From: an uncultured Desulfobacter sp.
GTDB lineage: Bacteria; Desulfobacterota; Desulfobacteria; Desulfobacterales; Desulfobacteraceae
Reading direction: 5' to 3'
Length of the DNA stretch: 64,000 bases
NCBI RefSeq assembly: GCF_963664415.1
Contig: NZ_OY761443.1
Coordinates: 62,001-126,000, forward strand
Both the position numbers and the translations under genes were made by a program. Positions within the stretch are counted from its first letter, which is position 1. Each line of letters begins with the position of its first letter. Shown piece after piece: positions 36,327 through 44,871 of the stretch. Below the pieces are notes generated by a model. It made no database searches and had not been told where the DNA came from. It saw only the letters and a list, made by a program, of their open reading frames with translations.

Positions 36327-36530
36327 ATGGCAAACGGTATTGTAAAATGGTTTAGCGAATCAAAAGGTTTTGGATTTATTGAGCAAGAAGATGGCGGCAA
36401 CGACGTATTTGTCCATCATTCCGGTATCAACGCAGCTGGTTTCAAATCTCTCAATGAAGGTGAACGCGTTTCATACGACATTGTACAGGGTCCCAAAGGA
36501 CCGGCAGCTGCAAATGTGACCGTGATTTAA
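36327..36530 (+). CDS. Cold-shock protein (CspA family)
   Basis: 67 residues with RNP1 KGFGFIEQE and RNP2 DVFVHHSGI motifs, the standard single-stranded RNA/DNA-binding cold-shock domain. It starts MANGIVKWFSESKGFGF with AGGAGA seven to ten bases before. Acts as an RNA chaperone. Own promoter, long leader and own strong terminator, so monocistronic. Confidence 0.96.
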   Translation: MANGIVKWFSESKGFGFIEQEDGGNDVFVHHSGINAAGFKSLNEGERVSYDIVQGPKGPAAANVTVI

Positions 36531-36557
36531 TATCCCATTTTATCCCTGTGACATTTC

Positions 36558-36593
36558 AGCCCCTGAGTAAAGTCTTACTCAGGGGCTTTTTTT
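36558..36593 (+). terminator. Intrinsic terminator of the cold-shock gene
   Basis: Perfect 13-bp arms AGCCCCTGAGTAA (36558-36570) and TTACTCAGGGGCT (36575-36587), four-base loop, then a T7 run. Confidence 0.95.
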
Positions 36594-36647
36594 ATTACTA
36601 TTCAGGAATCCGGAGAAAATAAATGCCACAAATATTGCATACTTTAT

Positions 36648-37913
36648 TTATTTTTTCACCAGTTCCCGGCGCAACATCTCAAGGGCCATAGCGGCAAACA
36701 GTTGTTTGTTGCGCCCACGGTCGCCGCTGTCCAGCATAAATCGTTGGGAATGTGCTCCTAACGGCCCTGCCACGCCAATACATACGGTTCCCACAGGTTT
36801 TTCTTCGCTGCCACCGGAAGGTCCTGCGATACCTGTGGTGGATACAGCCCAGTCAGATCCGCCGGCGGTTTTGACGCCGGTTGCCATTTCAAGGGCAGTG
36901 GTCTCATCCACCGCACCATTGTTTTCCAAGGTTTCATGAGCCACATTGAGAATTGCCTCTTTGGCTGAATTGGCATAGGTGGTGGCTGAAAATAAAAAAT
37001 AGTCTGAAGCACCCGGTACATCCGTTACCAGATGCGCCACAAGCCCGCCGGTACAGGATTCAGCTACACTGAGCGTATGGCCTCGCGTTGCCAGAAGACG
37101 CCCGACTTCCTCTGCCAGGGTCAGCCCCTGGTCTGAAACAAGATTTGATCCAATCCTTTTCTTCACCCACTGTCTTGCCTGATTCATCCGGGAGTCGTCG
37201 TCGGAATCCCTTTGGTCCTGGGACACCGCCTCTTTGGACTGGGATAACTTTACCTCAATCATCGGGAATCTAATTCTAAACCCTAAATGAATTTCAGGAA
37301 ATTGTTTGCTGAAACCGGTAAGCGCATCCCCAACCCTTGCTTCATGCATGCCGAACACCGTCAGGCGTATCACCTGGATTTCAGCGGCATCCCCGGTTAT
37401 TTGCTTCAGCCGGGGTCTGACATTCAGATCAAACATCCGCTCCATCTCCCTTGGGACCCCAGGCATACAAAAAAAACGGCAATTGCCGATACGTATGGAA
37501 AACCCCGGGGCAGTGCCGTGAAGATTCTCCATAAACCTTGCGCCTTTTGGAAGAATGGCCTGTTTTTCATTGGCAGGTGTCAGATCAAACCCGCGTTTAT
37601 CAAAAAATTTCTTCATGGAGCGCATGGCTTCATCATCCATGGCAAGTTCAACCCCGGCGGCTTGGGCCAAGGCCTGGGTCGTTAAATCATCGGACGTGGG
37701 TCCAAGACCGCCGGTCATGACACATACATCCGCGCTGGAAGCAATGCTTTTAATCTCTTTGACAAGGGCCGCCATATCATCGGGCACAGCACTTGTCTTT
37801 ATTACGGTGACACCTAAACATTTAAGTTGTCGGCATAAAAAAGCGCTGTTGGTGTCTACAATATCGCCAAGCAACACCTCATTGCCTGTAGAAAAAACAT
37901 GGCCTTTGGTCAT
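36648..37913 (-). CDS. cinA: CinA-family NMN amidohydrolase/ADP-ribose-type hydrolase
   Basis: 421 residues, the usual two-domain length. The N-terminal half is a MoCF-type domain (STGNEVLLGDIVDTNSAF, MTGGLGPTSDDLT), the C-terminal half the PncC nicotinamide-mononucleotide deamidase domain (VAESCTGGLVAHLVTDVPGAS, TTGIAGPSGG, PVGTVCIG). It probably recycles NMN in NAD metabolism; its name comes from competence co-induction in Gram-positives. Convergent with the cold-shock gene. Confidence 0.93.
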   Translation of the reverse strand: MTKGHVFSTGNEVLLGDIVDTNSAFLCRQLKCLGVTVIKTSAVPDDMAALVKEIKSIASSADVCVMTGGLGPTSDDLTTQALAQAAGVELAMDDEAMRSMKKFFDKRGFDLTPANEKQAILPKGARFMENLHGTAPGFSIRIGNCRFFCMPGVPREMERMFDLNVRPRLKQITGDAAEIQVIRLTVFGMHEARVGDALTGFSKQFPEIHLGFRIRFPMIEVKLSQSKEAVSQDQRDSDDDSRMNQARQWVKKRIGSNLVSDQGLTLAEEVGRLLATRGHTLSVAESCTGGLVAHLVTDVPGASDYFLFSATTYANSAKEAILNVAHETLENNGAVDETTALEMATGVKTAGGSDWAVSTTGIAGPSGGSEEKPVGTVCIGVAGPLGAHSQRFMLDSGDRGRNKQLFAAMALEMLRRELVKK

Positions 37914-37940
37914 GGGTAAGTCCTTTTAAATTAATCTAAG

Positions 37941-38038
37941 TTTTATAAGAAAGTCTGAGTAATCGATACCGATCTTTCAACTTTCGTTGTGGGCTGTGCC
38001 TGGGGATTGACATGTCAGGTCGGCCCATGGCCGTCATT
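37941..38038 (+). repeat. Dispersed structured repeat, copy D
   Basis: TTTTATAAGAAAGTCTGAG, GATCTTTCAACTTTCG, TTGTGGGCTGTGCCTGG and ATGTCAGGTCGGCCCATGG in order. Its last part (38015-38038) encodes the end of the radical SAM gene on the other strand. Confidence 0.75.
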
Positions 38039-39547
38039 GAAAAACATGGCATGGTTGGATGAGAAAAAGGCCGGATTTTTCCTGAACCTGGACCCTACCC
38101 CCAGCTGTTTTTTAAACTCTTTATCGATAAACGACTTCACTTTGCGACGGGTCCAGCCCCAGGGGTGCTCAAAATTAAGATATAAGGAGAGATCTCCATG
38201 GTAAAATTCATGGGTCACAAGCCCTTGAGCATCTTCACTGAACTTAGGCAAATTAAACACGGACAGATTCAGATAGTCAATATCCGATTTATGAGCCTTG
38301 ATATATTCAAGTGTGCGGTGAGCTGCCGTCTCATCTTCAAAATGGGTGCCGAAAAGTAAATAAACAAAGGTCAAAATGCCTGCTGCCTTCAGGTTGGCAA
38401 GGGTGGCAGACACAAGTTCAAGATCCGTGCCCTTTCCCATATCCTCCAAAACCTTCTGGTCGCCGGATTCCAGACCCAGTTTCAGCATCTCACATCCACT
38501 TTGTTTAAGCGCTTTGCAAAATTCAGGATCTGCAAAATCCTTCTCAAACCGCACAAACCCATACCACTTAAAAGAGCACTGCTGCCTGGAAAGTGCGCGC
38601 AAGAATGCGGGCGTCACCGAATTGTCTATAAAATGAACCACCTCAGGATTGTGATTTTCGGCCATTGCGTCAAGATCCCCAAGCACCCGATCCGCCCGCT
38701 GGGTTGAGTAAGGCCGCGTTTCAGCTTTTTCAGGACAGAATTTGCATTTGCTCCAGTAACAGCCGATGGAGCCCCGGAAAGGCAAAATTTTTGCCGGGGC
38801 AATATAATCATGGTTGTCGGCAAACCCGTAGTCCGGTACATAATGTTTTTTTTCAATGCCGGGTTTCCCAAGCAGTGCAAGCAAAGGCGATTCGCCCTCT
38901 CCTTTGACCAGATGATCAATCAGACTTGAAAAGGGGTTATTAAAATCAGGACGGCTCATCCAGGAGGAGATCAATCCCCCGCCCATCACCAGTTTTTTAT
39001 CCGGAAAATTATCCCTGATCCATCCGGCCAGGGCAAAACTGACCAGCGCCTGGTTGAGATAGCATAAAGAGATGCCGATCCAGGGATGATCCCAGGATTC
39101 TATAACACTACGAAGTTTTTCTTCAAAATAAAGAAAAAAAGGATTTTCCTGATATTGTTCTGCACTGTCAAGCAACGCCTTGGAGTCAACGGACGAGAGC
39201 TGATTATCCGAATAATCACTTAAGCTGATTCTGAATCTTGACCGATCCACGGAGACGGCCACCAGATGGTTCAGATCATAGACCCGCTGGTGGTAGCGGT
39301 CAAAATTGGTGTACAGATCCGGATTGCCGAGATCTTTTAAAATGGCGGCCCTGTTTTTCAGGGCCCGCCGGGTCCAGGAATCGGTTGCCTTGTCTTTACC
39401 CACGGAATTTATCAGCCACAAAAGGCCGTCAATATTGGCGTCAACACATTTGCAGTCAATACCGTTTTCTTTCAATGCCGATGACAACAGTGCAATGCCG
39501 GCCGGGGGTTCACACGGTTTTGCCACAGGGGGGAACAGCAAAAGCAT
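38015..39547 (-). CDS. B12-binding-type radical SAM protein
   Basis: 510 residues. The N-terminal part resembles a cobalamin-binding domain (LLLFPPVAKPCEPPAGIALLSS), and the radical SAM motif is GCYWSKCKFC, with C-x4-C-x2-C spacing seen in a subgroup of B12-type radical SAM enzymes; GLESGDQKVLEDMGKG and a TIM-barrel pattern follow. No precursor-peptide gene is evident nearby, so the substrate is unknown. The final codons and TGA stop come from a dispersed repeat, suggesting the original 3' end was replaced. Confidence 0.82.
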   Translation of the reverse strand: MLLLFPPVAKPCEPPAGIALLSSALKENGIDCKCVDANIDGLLWLINSVGKDKATDSWTRRALKNRAAILKDLGNPDLYTNFDRYHQRVYDLNHLVAVSVDRSRFRISLSDYSDNQLSSVDSKALLDSAEQYQENPFFLYFEEKLRSVIESWDHPWIGISLCYLNQALVSFALAGWIRDNFPDKKLVMGGGLISSWMSRPDFNNPFSSLIDHLVKGEGESPLLALLGKPGIEKKHYVPDYGFADNHDYIAPAKILPFRGSIGCYWSKCKFCPEKAETRPYSTQRADRVLGDLDAMAENHNPEVVHFIDNSVTPAFLRALSRQQCSFKWYGFVRFEKDFADPEFCKALKQSGCEMLKLGLESGDQKVLEDMGKGTDLELVSATLANLKAAGILTFVYLLFGTHFEDETAAHRTLEYIKAHKSDIDYLNLSVFNLPKFSEDAQGLVTHEFYHGDLSLYLNFEHPWGWTRRKVKSFIDKEFKKQLGVGSRFRKNPAFFSSNHAMFFNDGHGPT

Positions 39548-39599
39548 TTAAATCAGTCCAAAAGTAAATATCATAAAGTTAAGATGCCTCCAAATCAAA

Positions 39600-39673
39600 A
39601 CCATGAAGGACATGAAGAGTATGAAGATTCTACACTGAAAATCAATCTTCATACTCTTCATGTCCTTCATGGT
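39600..39673. repeat. Long perfect inverted repeat
   Basis: Thirty-base arms at 39600-39629 and 39644-39673 (beginning ACCATGAAGGACATGAAG) are perfectly complementary, with a 14-base loop. It lies between the divergent radical SAM and trp genes and has no T-run. Similar CATGAAGGACATGAAG palindromes recur in many environmental genomes. Confidence 0.9.
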
Positions 39674-39791
39674 GAGATAAATTATCTTAATATATAAATG
39701 CCAACGTCCAATAGTTCCAGCTTTTTTTCATCATTGTCAGGTCTTTGTCTAAGATGGATCAAGTTTGTTTCTACAAATAGAAACATTTTTA

Positions 39792-39820
39792 TTGACACCA
39801 TAATAAAAACCATTTAATTT
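39792..39820 (+). promoter_or_regulatory. Candidate promoter of the trp operon
   Basis: TTGACA at 39792-39797, 17-bp spacer, TAATTT at 39815-39820, placing the start about 31 bases before the leader peptide. A small palindrome GTTTCTA/TAGAAAC (39767-39784) lies just upstream and could be an operator. Confidence 0.6.
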
Positions 39821-39857
39821 GGCATTCAAAGAAACCTAAACATAGATAAGGGCACGT

Positions 39858-39956
39858 ATGAAAACTTTTGCAACCAACCAGAAACAAAATTTATGGCAGT
39901 GGCGTTCTTGGTCAATATGGCAATGGCTGTTGCACCGGTTATCAAAGATGCTTTAA
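39858..39956 (+). CDS. trpL: trp operon leader peptide
   Basis: 32 codons from ATG 39858 (AAGGG seven bases before) to TAA, beginning MKTFATNQKQNL and then containing five Trp codons at residues 13, 15, 18, 21 and 23 (WQWRSWSIWQW). Five Trp in eleven residues directly before trpE, followed by competing hairpins and a terminator, is the hallmark of ribosome-mediated attenuation: stalling at low charged tRNA-Trp would let transcription continue. Confidence 0.9.
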   Translation: MKTFATNQKQNLWQWRSWSIWQWLLHRLSKML

Positions 39957-40062
39957 ATTCTTGAGACATATCGCTGCAGCAGCTTTCACTTAAACACATG
40001 GCTGTTGCGGAACCAAGGCTGACAACATCCATGTCGGCCTTTTTTATTTTAAACAGCCTTGG
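39923..40062 (+). promoter_or_regulatory. Tryptophan attenuator: competing RNA hairpins and terminator
   Basis: GCAGCAGC (39976-39983) can pair with GCTGTTGC inside the Trp-codon stretch (39926-39933) or with an identical GCTGTTGC at 40001-40008; the 11-mer ATGGCTGTTGC is repeated at both places. The terminator stem is AAGGCTGAC (40015-40023) with GTCGGCCTT (40033-40041) followed by six T. CAGCTTT (39980-39986) could pair with AAGGCTG (40015-40021) and open the terminator. CCAAGGCTG (40013-40021) can also pair with CAGCCTTGG (40054-40062). Confidence 0.85.
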
Positions 40063-40114
40063 CAAGAAACTAATTCAACAACTCATTGATTTTTTTTATA
40101 AAAGGATTTTTTTA

Positions 40115-41602
40115 ATGATATTAGACAGACTGCCGGATAAAGACCAATTTATCAAACTTGCCCAATCCGCCAATGTCATACCTGTTGCCACAAGGGTGCT
40201 TGCAGACAGTGATACCCCCGTATCCATTCTGCAGAAATGCTATGAAAAGGATAAAGCGTGCTTCCTTTTAGAGAGTGTAGAGGGTGGCGAACGATGGGGC
40301 CGATACAGCTTTCTTGGCGTTTCCGCCTTTGGGCACATCAAAATTTTTAAAACCCATGTTCTTGTGGAGACCCGCCACGACACAAAAAAAATTGATCATA
40401 ACAATGATCCCTTAAATGTCATGCGGGATGTGATCAAAAAATTCACCCCTGCAGATATCCCGGATTTGCCAAGGTTCTGGAGCGGTATCACCGGCTACTT
40501 TGCCTATGAGATCGTCTCTTTTTTTGAAAATATTGACGTTTCCCTGCCCGAGGGCACCCCATATGGCCATTTTATTATTCCCGAACAAATGATCATCTTT
40601 GACAATATCAAACAAACCCTGACCTGCCTGAACATCTGCTACCTGTCCGAGACCGATGATCCGGCCACGGTCTATGATGATGCCAGAAACAACGTTGACA
40701 CACTTGTCAAAGATTTAGGAAAACCCCTTGTTCCCAAGCCCGCTGCCCATGTTGCCGACACGCAGCTTGTACCGGAAACACCGGCCGAAGAGTACATGGC
40801 AGGGGTAAAAACCATCAAGGACCATATTGTGGAGGGTGATATTTTCCAGGCGGTATATTCCCAGCCCTTTTCGTGCAAAACAGATGTTGATCCCGTACTG
40901 ATTTACCGGGCCCAGCGCTACATCAACCCGTCGCCCTACATGTTTTTCATGAATTTCACGGATCGGGTCATTGCAGGCTCTTCACCTGAAACCATGGTGC
41001 GTCTGGAAAACCGGGTGGCTACCTTGCGGCCCATCGCCGGGACAAGGCCCCGGGGCAAAAACGAACAACAAGACCGATCCTTAGCCGATGATCTACTCAA
41101 TGATGAAAAAGAAAAGGCAGAACATGTCATGCTCATTGATCTAGGCCGAAATGACCTTGGCCGGGTTGCCCAGGCCGGCACGGTCCAGGTGACCGACACC
41201 ATGGTCATTGAACGCTATTCCCATGTTATGCACCTGGTCTCCAACATCACCTGTGATTTAAAAGAGGACTGCGACGCCTTTGATCTGTTCAAGGCCACCT
41301 TTCCGGCAGGCACCTTGTCCGGAGCGCCCAAAATCCGGGCCATGGAGATCATCGGCAAACTTGAGAACCGTCAACGGGGTGTTTATGGCGGGGCGGCAGG
41401 ATACATCTCCTTTACCGGCAACATGGACTTTGCTATCACCATCCGCACGGCCGTCATGGAAAACGATAAGTTGACCGTCCAGGCAGGAGCCGGTATTGTC
41501 TATGATTCAGACCCTGAAACCGAATTAAACGAATGCATCAACAAGGCCAAAAGTGTTGAGATGGCATTAAAACTTGCGCTGTCACAAAGCACAAAAGGAT
41601 AG
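40115..41602 (+). CDS. trpE: Anthranilate synthase component I
   Basis: 495 residues from the ATG at 40115 (AAAGGA upstream); the longer frame to 39998 runs through the attenuator and is not used. TrpE converts chorismate and ammonia to anthranilate. LLESVEGGERWGRYSF holds the LLES element of the Trp feedback site, and the catalytic half has VAGSSPETMVRL-type, GTRPRGKNEQQD, MLIDLGRNDLGRV and AGAGIVYDSDPETE motifs. First structural gene of the trp operon, controlled by attenuation and feedback. Confidence 0.96.
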   Translation: MILDRLPDKDQFIKLAQSANVIPVATRVLADSDTPVSILQKCYEKDKACFLLESVEGGERWGRYSFLGVSAFGHIKIFKTHVLVETRHDTKKIDHNNDPLNVMRDVIKKFTPADIPDLPRFWSGITGYFAYEIVSFFENIDVSLPEGTPYGHFIIPEQMIIFDNIKQTLTCLNICYLSETDDPATVYDDARNNVDTLVKDLGKPLVPKPAAHVADTQLVPETPAEEYMAGVKTIKDHIVEGDIFQAVYSQPFSCKTDVDPVLIYRAQRYINPSPYMFFMNFTDRVIAGSSPETMVRLENRVATLRPIAGTRPRGKNEQQDRSLADDLLNDEKEKAEHVMLIDLGRNDLGRVAQAGTVQVTDTMVIERYSHVMHLVSNITCDLKEDCDAFDLFKATFPAGTLSGAPKIRAMEIIGKLENRQRGVYGGAAGYISFTGNMDFAITIRTAVMENDKLTVQAGAGIVYDSDPETELNECINKAKSVEMALKLALSQSTKG

Positions 41603-41608
41603 TAAAAT

Positions 41609-42178
41609 ATGAAAACCGCAATAATAGACAACTACGATTCCTTTACCTTTAACCTGGTGCATTATGTGCTGCATACAGGGGCCCAGGCAGAGGTGTTTAG
41701 AAATGATAAGATCAGTGTGGCTGAACTTGAGGCGTTAGGGTTTGATGCAATTATCCTGTCACCGGGGCCGGGCAGACCCGAGGATGCAGGCATCTGCCTA
41801 GAACTTGTACAAAAGCTGTCAGGAAAACTTCCTATTCTGGGTGTATGTTTAGGACATCAGACCATTGCCCAGAGTTTTGGCGGCACCATTATCCATGCCA
41901 AGTCCATTATGCACGGCAAAACATCTATGGTAGAAGCAGACGGGAAACATATTTTTTCTGGCATCAACAAGCCCTTTAATGTTATGCGTTACCACTCCCT
42001 GGCGGTTCAGGAATCAGACCTGCCCGATTGTCTCGAAGTGACAGCCAGAACCCTGGACGGGGAAATCATGGGCATAAGGCACAAAGAACACCCAACCCAG
42101 GGAGTTCAGTTCCATCCGGAATCTTTCATGACCACTGTGGGAAAACGGCTGATCAGAAACTTCATCAAAGGAGCATGA
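41609..42178 (+). CDS. trpG: Anthranilate synthase component II (glutamine amidotransferase)
   Basis: 189 residues, class I amidotransferase. DNYDSFTFNLVHY starts it, and GVCLGHQTIA carries the catalytic Cys with HPESF... His-Glu near residue 170. It supplies ammonia to TrpE. Separate from trpD, not fused. It begins six bases after trpE. Confidence 0.96.
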   Translation: MKTAIIDNYDSFTFNLVHYVLHTGAQAEVFRNDKISVAELEALGFDAIILSPGPGRPEDAGICLELVQKLSGKLPILGVCLGHQTIAQSFGGTIIHAKSIMHGKTSMVEADGKHIFSGINKPFNVMRYHSLAVQESDLPDCLEVTARTLDGEIMGIRHKEHPTQGVQFHPESFMTTVGKRLIRNFIKGA

Positions 42179-42179
42179 T

Positions 42180-43199
42180 ATGGATTTTACAGATTACCTG
42201 AATACGATCATAAAAAAACAGGATCTTAGCCAGGACCAGATGGCGGGCATGCTGGACACCATCTTCTCAGGACAGGCCACTGAATCCCAGGTCGGCGCAT
42301 TCATGGCTGCCCTGGCCACAAAGGGAGAGACGTTTGAAGAATTGGCAGGGGCAGCCCGGGCCATGCGGACTAAGGCGGTTCGGGTTCAAACCCTTGCCAA
42401 AAAGGTCATTGACACCTGCGGCACAGGCGGTGACGCCTCGGGTTCCTTTAATATTTCCACCACAACAGCCTTTGTCATTGCCGGTGCCGGTGTCACCGTG
42501 GCAAAACACGGCAACCGGTCCGTTACCAGTAAATGCGGGTCTGCGGATGTACTTGAAGAGCTCGGAATCAATTTAAGCGTGGACCCTGAAATTGTGGAAG
42601 AGGCCATCAATGAGATCGGCATTGGTTTCATGTTTGCCCCTCTGTACCACGGCTCCATGAAGTACGCCATGAAGGCGCGTACCGAATGCAAGATCAGAAG
42701 TATTTTCAACATGCTGGGGCCCTTGACCAACCCGGCAGCCGCCTCCTGTCAAATCCTTGGGGTATATGCACCAGAATTGACCGAAATGTTTGGCAAGGCC
42801 TTGGATCTGCTGGGGGTGGAAAAGGCCTTTGTGGTCCACGGCCTTGATGGGATGGATGAGATGACCACCACAAACCTGACCCGGGTGACAGAACTCAATG
42901 ACGGCATGATCAAAACCTATGATGTGGATCCTGTGACCTATTTTGGCGAATACGCCAACCCCGAGGATCTTTTGGGCGGCGATGTAAAACGCAATGCAGC
43001 CATCACCCGGGCCATTCTGTCCGGCGCAAAGGGGCCTAAACAAGATATTGTCCTGCTCAATGCCGGCACAGGTCTTGTGGCTGCAGATGCCGCCCCCACC
43101 ATTGAAAAAGGTATCGAGATGGCTTTAAAGTCCATTGAAACAGGGGCAGCTATGGAAAAACTTGAGCTATTGGCCGATTATACAAAGGAAAACGCTTAA
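42180..43199 (+). CDS. trpD: Anthranilate phosphoribosyltransferase
   Basis: 339 residues, starting one base after the trpG stop. DTCGTGGDASGSFNISTTTA binds phosphoribosyl pyrophosphate; KHGNRSVTSKCGSADVLEELG and VHGLDGMDEMTTT are conserved. Transfers phosphoribose to anthranilate. Confidence 0.96.
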   Translation: MDFTDYLNTIIKKQDLSQDQMAGMLDTIFSGQATESQVGAFMAALATKGETFEELAGAARAMRTKAVRVQTLAKKVIDTCGTGGDASGSFNISTTTAFVIAGAGVTVAKHGNRSVTSKCGSADVLEELGINLSVDPEIVEEAINEIGIGFMFAPLYHGSMKYAMKARTECKIRSIFNMLGPLTNPAAASCQILGVYAPELTEMFGKALDLLGVEKAFVVHGLDGMDEMTTTNLTRVTELNDGMIKTYDVDPVTYFGEYANPEDLLGGDVKRNAAITRAILSGAKGPKQDIVLLNAGTGLVAADAAPTIEKGIEMALKSIETGAAMEKLELLADYTKENA

Positions 43200-43216
43200 A
43201 CAAAAAAGGCAGACAA

Positions 43217-44020
43217 ATGAAAGGATTTCTCAACGCCGTTGTTGATGTTAAAAATAAAGAAATAGATCAAGCCAAAAGCAAAATTCCCTTAACCGCCATT
43301 CGCCATGATGCCGAACATACCCCGGCCCCGGCCTCTTTTGCAGATGCCATGGCAGCGTCAACCAGCGATTCGGTGGGCATCATTGCCGAGGTTAAAAAAG
43401 CATCGCCGTCCAAGGGGGATATCAGAACCGACCTTGATGTGGCCGCCTATGCCAAAGCCTACACCCAGGGCGGTGCAAGAGCCATATCAGTGCTCACCGA
43501 ATCAAAGTATTTTAAAGGCACCTTGCCCGATCTTGAACTGGTGTGTCAAAACACGGATCTACCCGTACTTAGAAAGGATTTTATCTTTAGCGAATACCAG
43601 ATTTATGAAGCCAAAAAGGCAGGGGCATCTGCCGTGCTTTTGATCACCACCCTGCTTGATCCAACCCAGCAGGCAGAACTGACTGTTCTTACCCGGGAAC
43701 TTGGCATGGAGCCGCTGGTTGAGATCAATTCAGAATTTGAATTTGAGCAAGCCTATAAGGCCCAGGCCCGGGTGGTGGGCATTAACAACAGAAATCTTGC
43801 CACCCTTGAGGTGGATACCAGTGTGGCAAAGCGTGTGGCAAAAATTTTCCCGGATGAAATCATCCCTGTAGAGGCGTCCGGCATTTCCGGTCGATCCGGC
43901 ATTGAAGCCGGCATTGAAAACCGTATTTTCAATTTTCTTGTGGGAGAAAGTATTGTCCGGTCAGATGATCCGGCCCAGTTTATCAAAACCCTTATCGGCA
44001 TCAAAGAAGAGAGCGATTAG
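43217..44020 (+). CDS. trpC: Indole-3-glycerol phosphate synthase
   Basis: 267 residues, (beta/alpha)8 barrel: EVKKASPSKGDIR, SVLTESKYFKG, PVLRKDFIFSEYQIYEAKKAGA, VGINNRNLATLEVD and VEASGISGRSG all present, including the catalytic Lys and Glu positions. Closes the indole ring of indoleglycerol phosphate. It is not fused with TrpF, which follows. Confidence 0.96.
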   Translation: MKGFLNAVVDVKNKEIDQAKSKIPLTAIRHDAEHTPAPASFADAMAASTSDSVGIIAEVKKASPSKGDIRTDLDVAAYAKAYTQGGARAISVLTESKYFKGTLPDLELVCQNTDLPVLRKDFIFSEYQIYEAKKAGASAVLLITTLLDPTQQAELTVLTRELGMEPLVEINSEFEFEQAYKAQARVVGINNRNLATLEVDTSVAKRVAKIFPDEIIPVEASGISGRSGIEAGIENRIFNFLVGESIVRSDDPAQFIKTLIGIKEESD

Positions 44021-44025
44021 CAGCC

Positions 44026-44709
44026 ATGACTAAGTCCCCTGCACAGAAATGGCAGATCCCCTACCCAAGGCAGAACGTGCTGGTCAAGATATGCGGCCTG
44101 ACCCTTGTGGACAATGCCCTTGACTGCGTGAAAGCCGGGGCTGACATCATCGGACTTGTTTTTTTTGAAAAAAGCCCCCGCAATGTAAGCACAGCCCAGG
44201 CCCGGGAGATTTCCCGGGCCCTCCCCAAAGAGGTTCCGGCCTGCGGAGTGTTTGTTAACGAAACCTTTGACGCGATTATGCAGATCGTTTCTGACTGCGA
44301 CCTTGACATCGTACAGCTGCACGGATCAGAGTCCCCAGAACTTGCAAAACGCTTATCAGCCCAGAACCTTGTGGTGACCAAAGCTTTTTTTGCCGCAAGG
44401 CCTCCTGGGCTTTGTGATACGGAAAATTACGACGACGCCGATTTTTGCCTGGCCGAATACGGCAAAGGGATCCTTCCCGGGGGAAATGCCGAAACCTGGG
44501 ATTACGACCAGGCCCTTGACATGGCAAAAAAAGTCCGGTTGATGCTGGCCGGCGGACTGACTTGTGAAAATGTGGCGGATGCGGTTTCAAGGATACACCC
44601 CTATGCCGTAGATGTCTCTTCGGGTGTGGAAAAAGCAAAGGGGATCAAGGACATTTCAAAGGTTAAAGAATTTATCAGGGCTGCAAAATCCATTAGGCTA
44701 CGCCCCTGA
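44026..44709 (+). CDS. trpF: Phosphoribosylanthranilate isomerase
   Basis: 227 residues with VKICGLT (catalytic Cys), GLVFFEKSPRNVS, VQLHGSESPEL and LAGGLTCENV, DVSSGVEKAKGIKD. A Trp-barrel isomerase that converts phosphoribosylanthranilate to the deoxyribulose form. It is the last trp gene here; trpB and trpA do not follow, the next sequence being a MITE and an unrelated gene, so they must lie elsewhere. Confidence 0.95.
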   Translation: MTKSPAQKWQIPYPRQNVLVKICGLTLVDNALDCVKAGADIIGLVFFEKSPRNVSTAQAREISRALPKEVPACGVFVNETFDAIMQIVSDCDLDIVQLHGSESPELAKRLSAQNLVVTKAFFAARPPGLCDTENYDDADFCLAEYGKGILPGGNAETWDYDQALDMAKKVRLMLAGGLTCENVADAVSRIHPYAVDVSSGVEKAKGIKDISKVKEFIRAAKSIRLRP

Positions 44710-44725
44710 AAGACGATCTGCTATT

Positions 44726-44871
44726 TAGTGTCTGAACGAAAACCTGGAAATTTTGTTGAGTACAAGGCGGATACAAATTTTAACCGGAGGAATACATAGA
44801 GTATTTTGAGGATTAAAATTTGCGTCCAACGAAGTAATCGGCAAAATTTACGGTTTTCGGGTCGGGCACTA
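44726..44871. mobile_element. 146-bp MITE with IS-type terminal repeats
   Basis: Ends TAGTGTCTGAACGAAAACC (44726-) and, inverted, TAGTGCCCGACCCGAAAACC (to 44871), matching the ends of the remnant at 6546-7080. Inside, CAAATTTTAA and TTAAAATTTG form a second stem. No coding capacity. Its last three bases (CTA) are the stop codon of the LysM gene on the minus strand. Confidence 0.75.

Noticed and set aside
39826..40065. Minus-strand frame over the trp leader
   Set aside because: It is antisense to the leader peptide and attenuator and has no recognisable family.
39858..40114. T-box riboswitch controlling trp genes
   Set aside because: No T-box sequence or specifier loop was seen; the five Trp codons and terminator fit attenuation.
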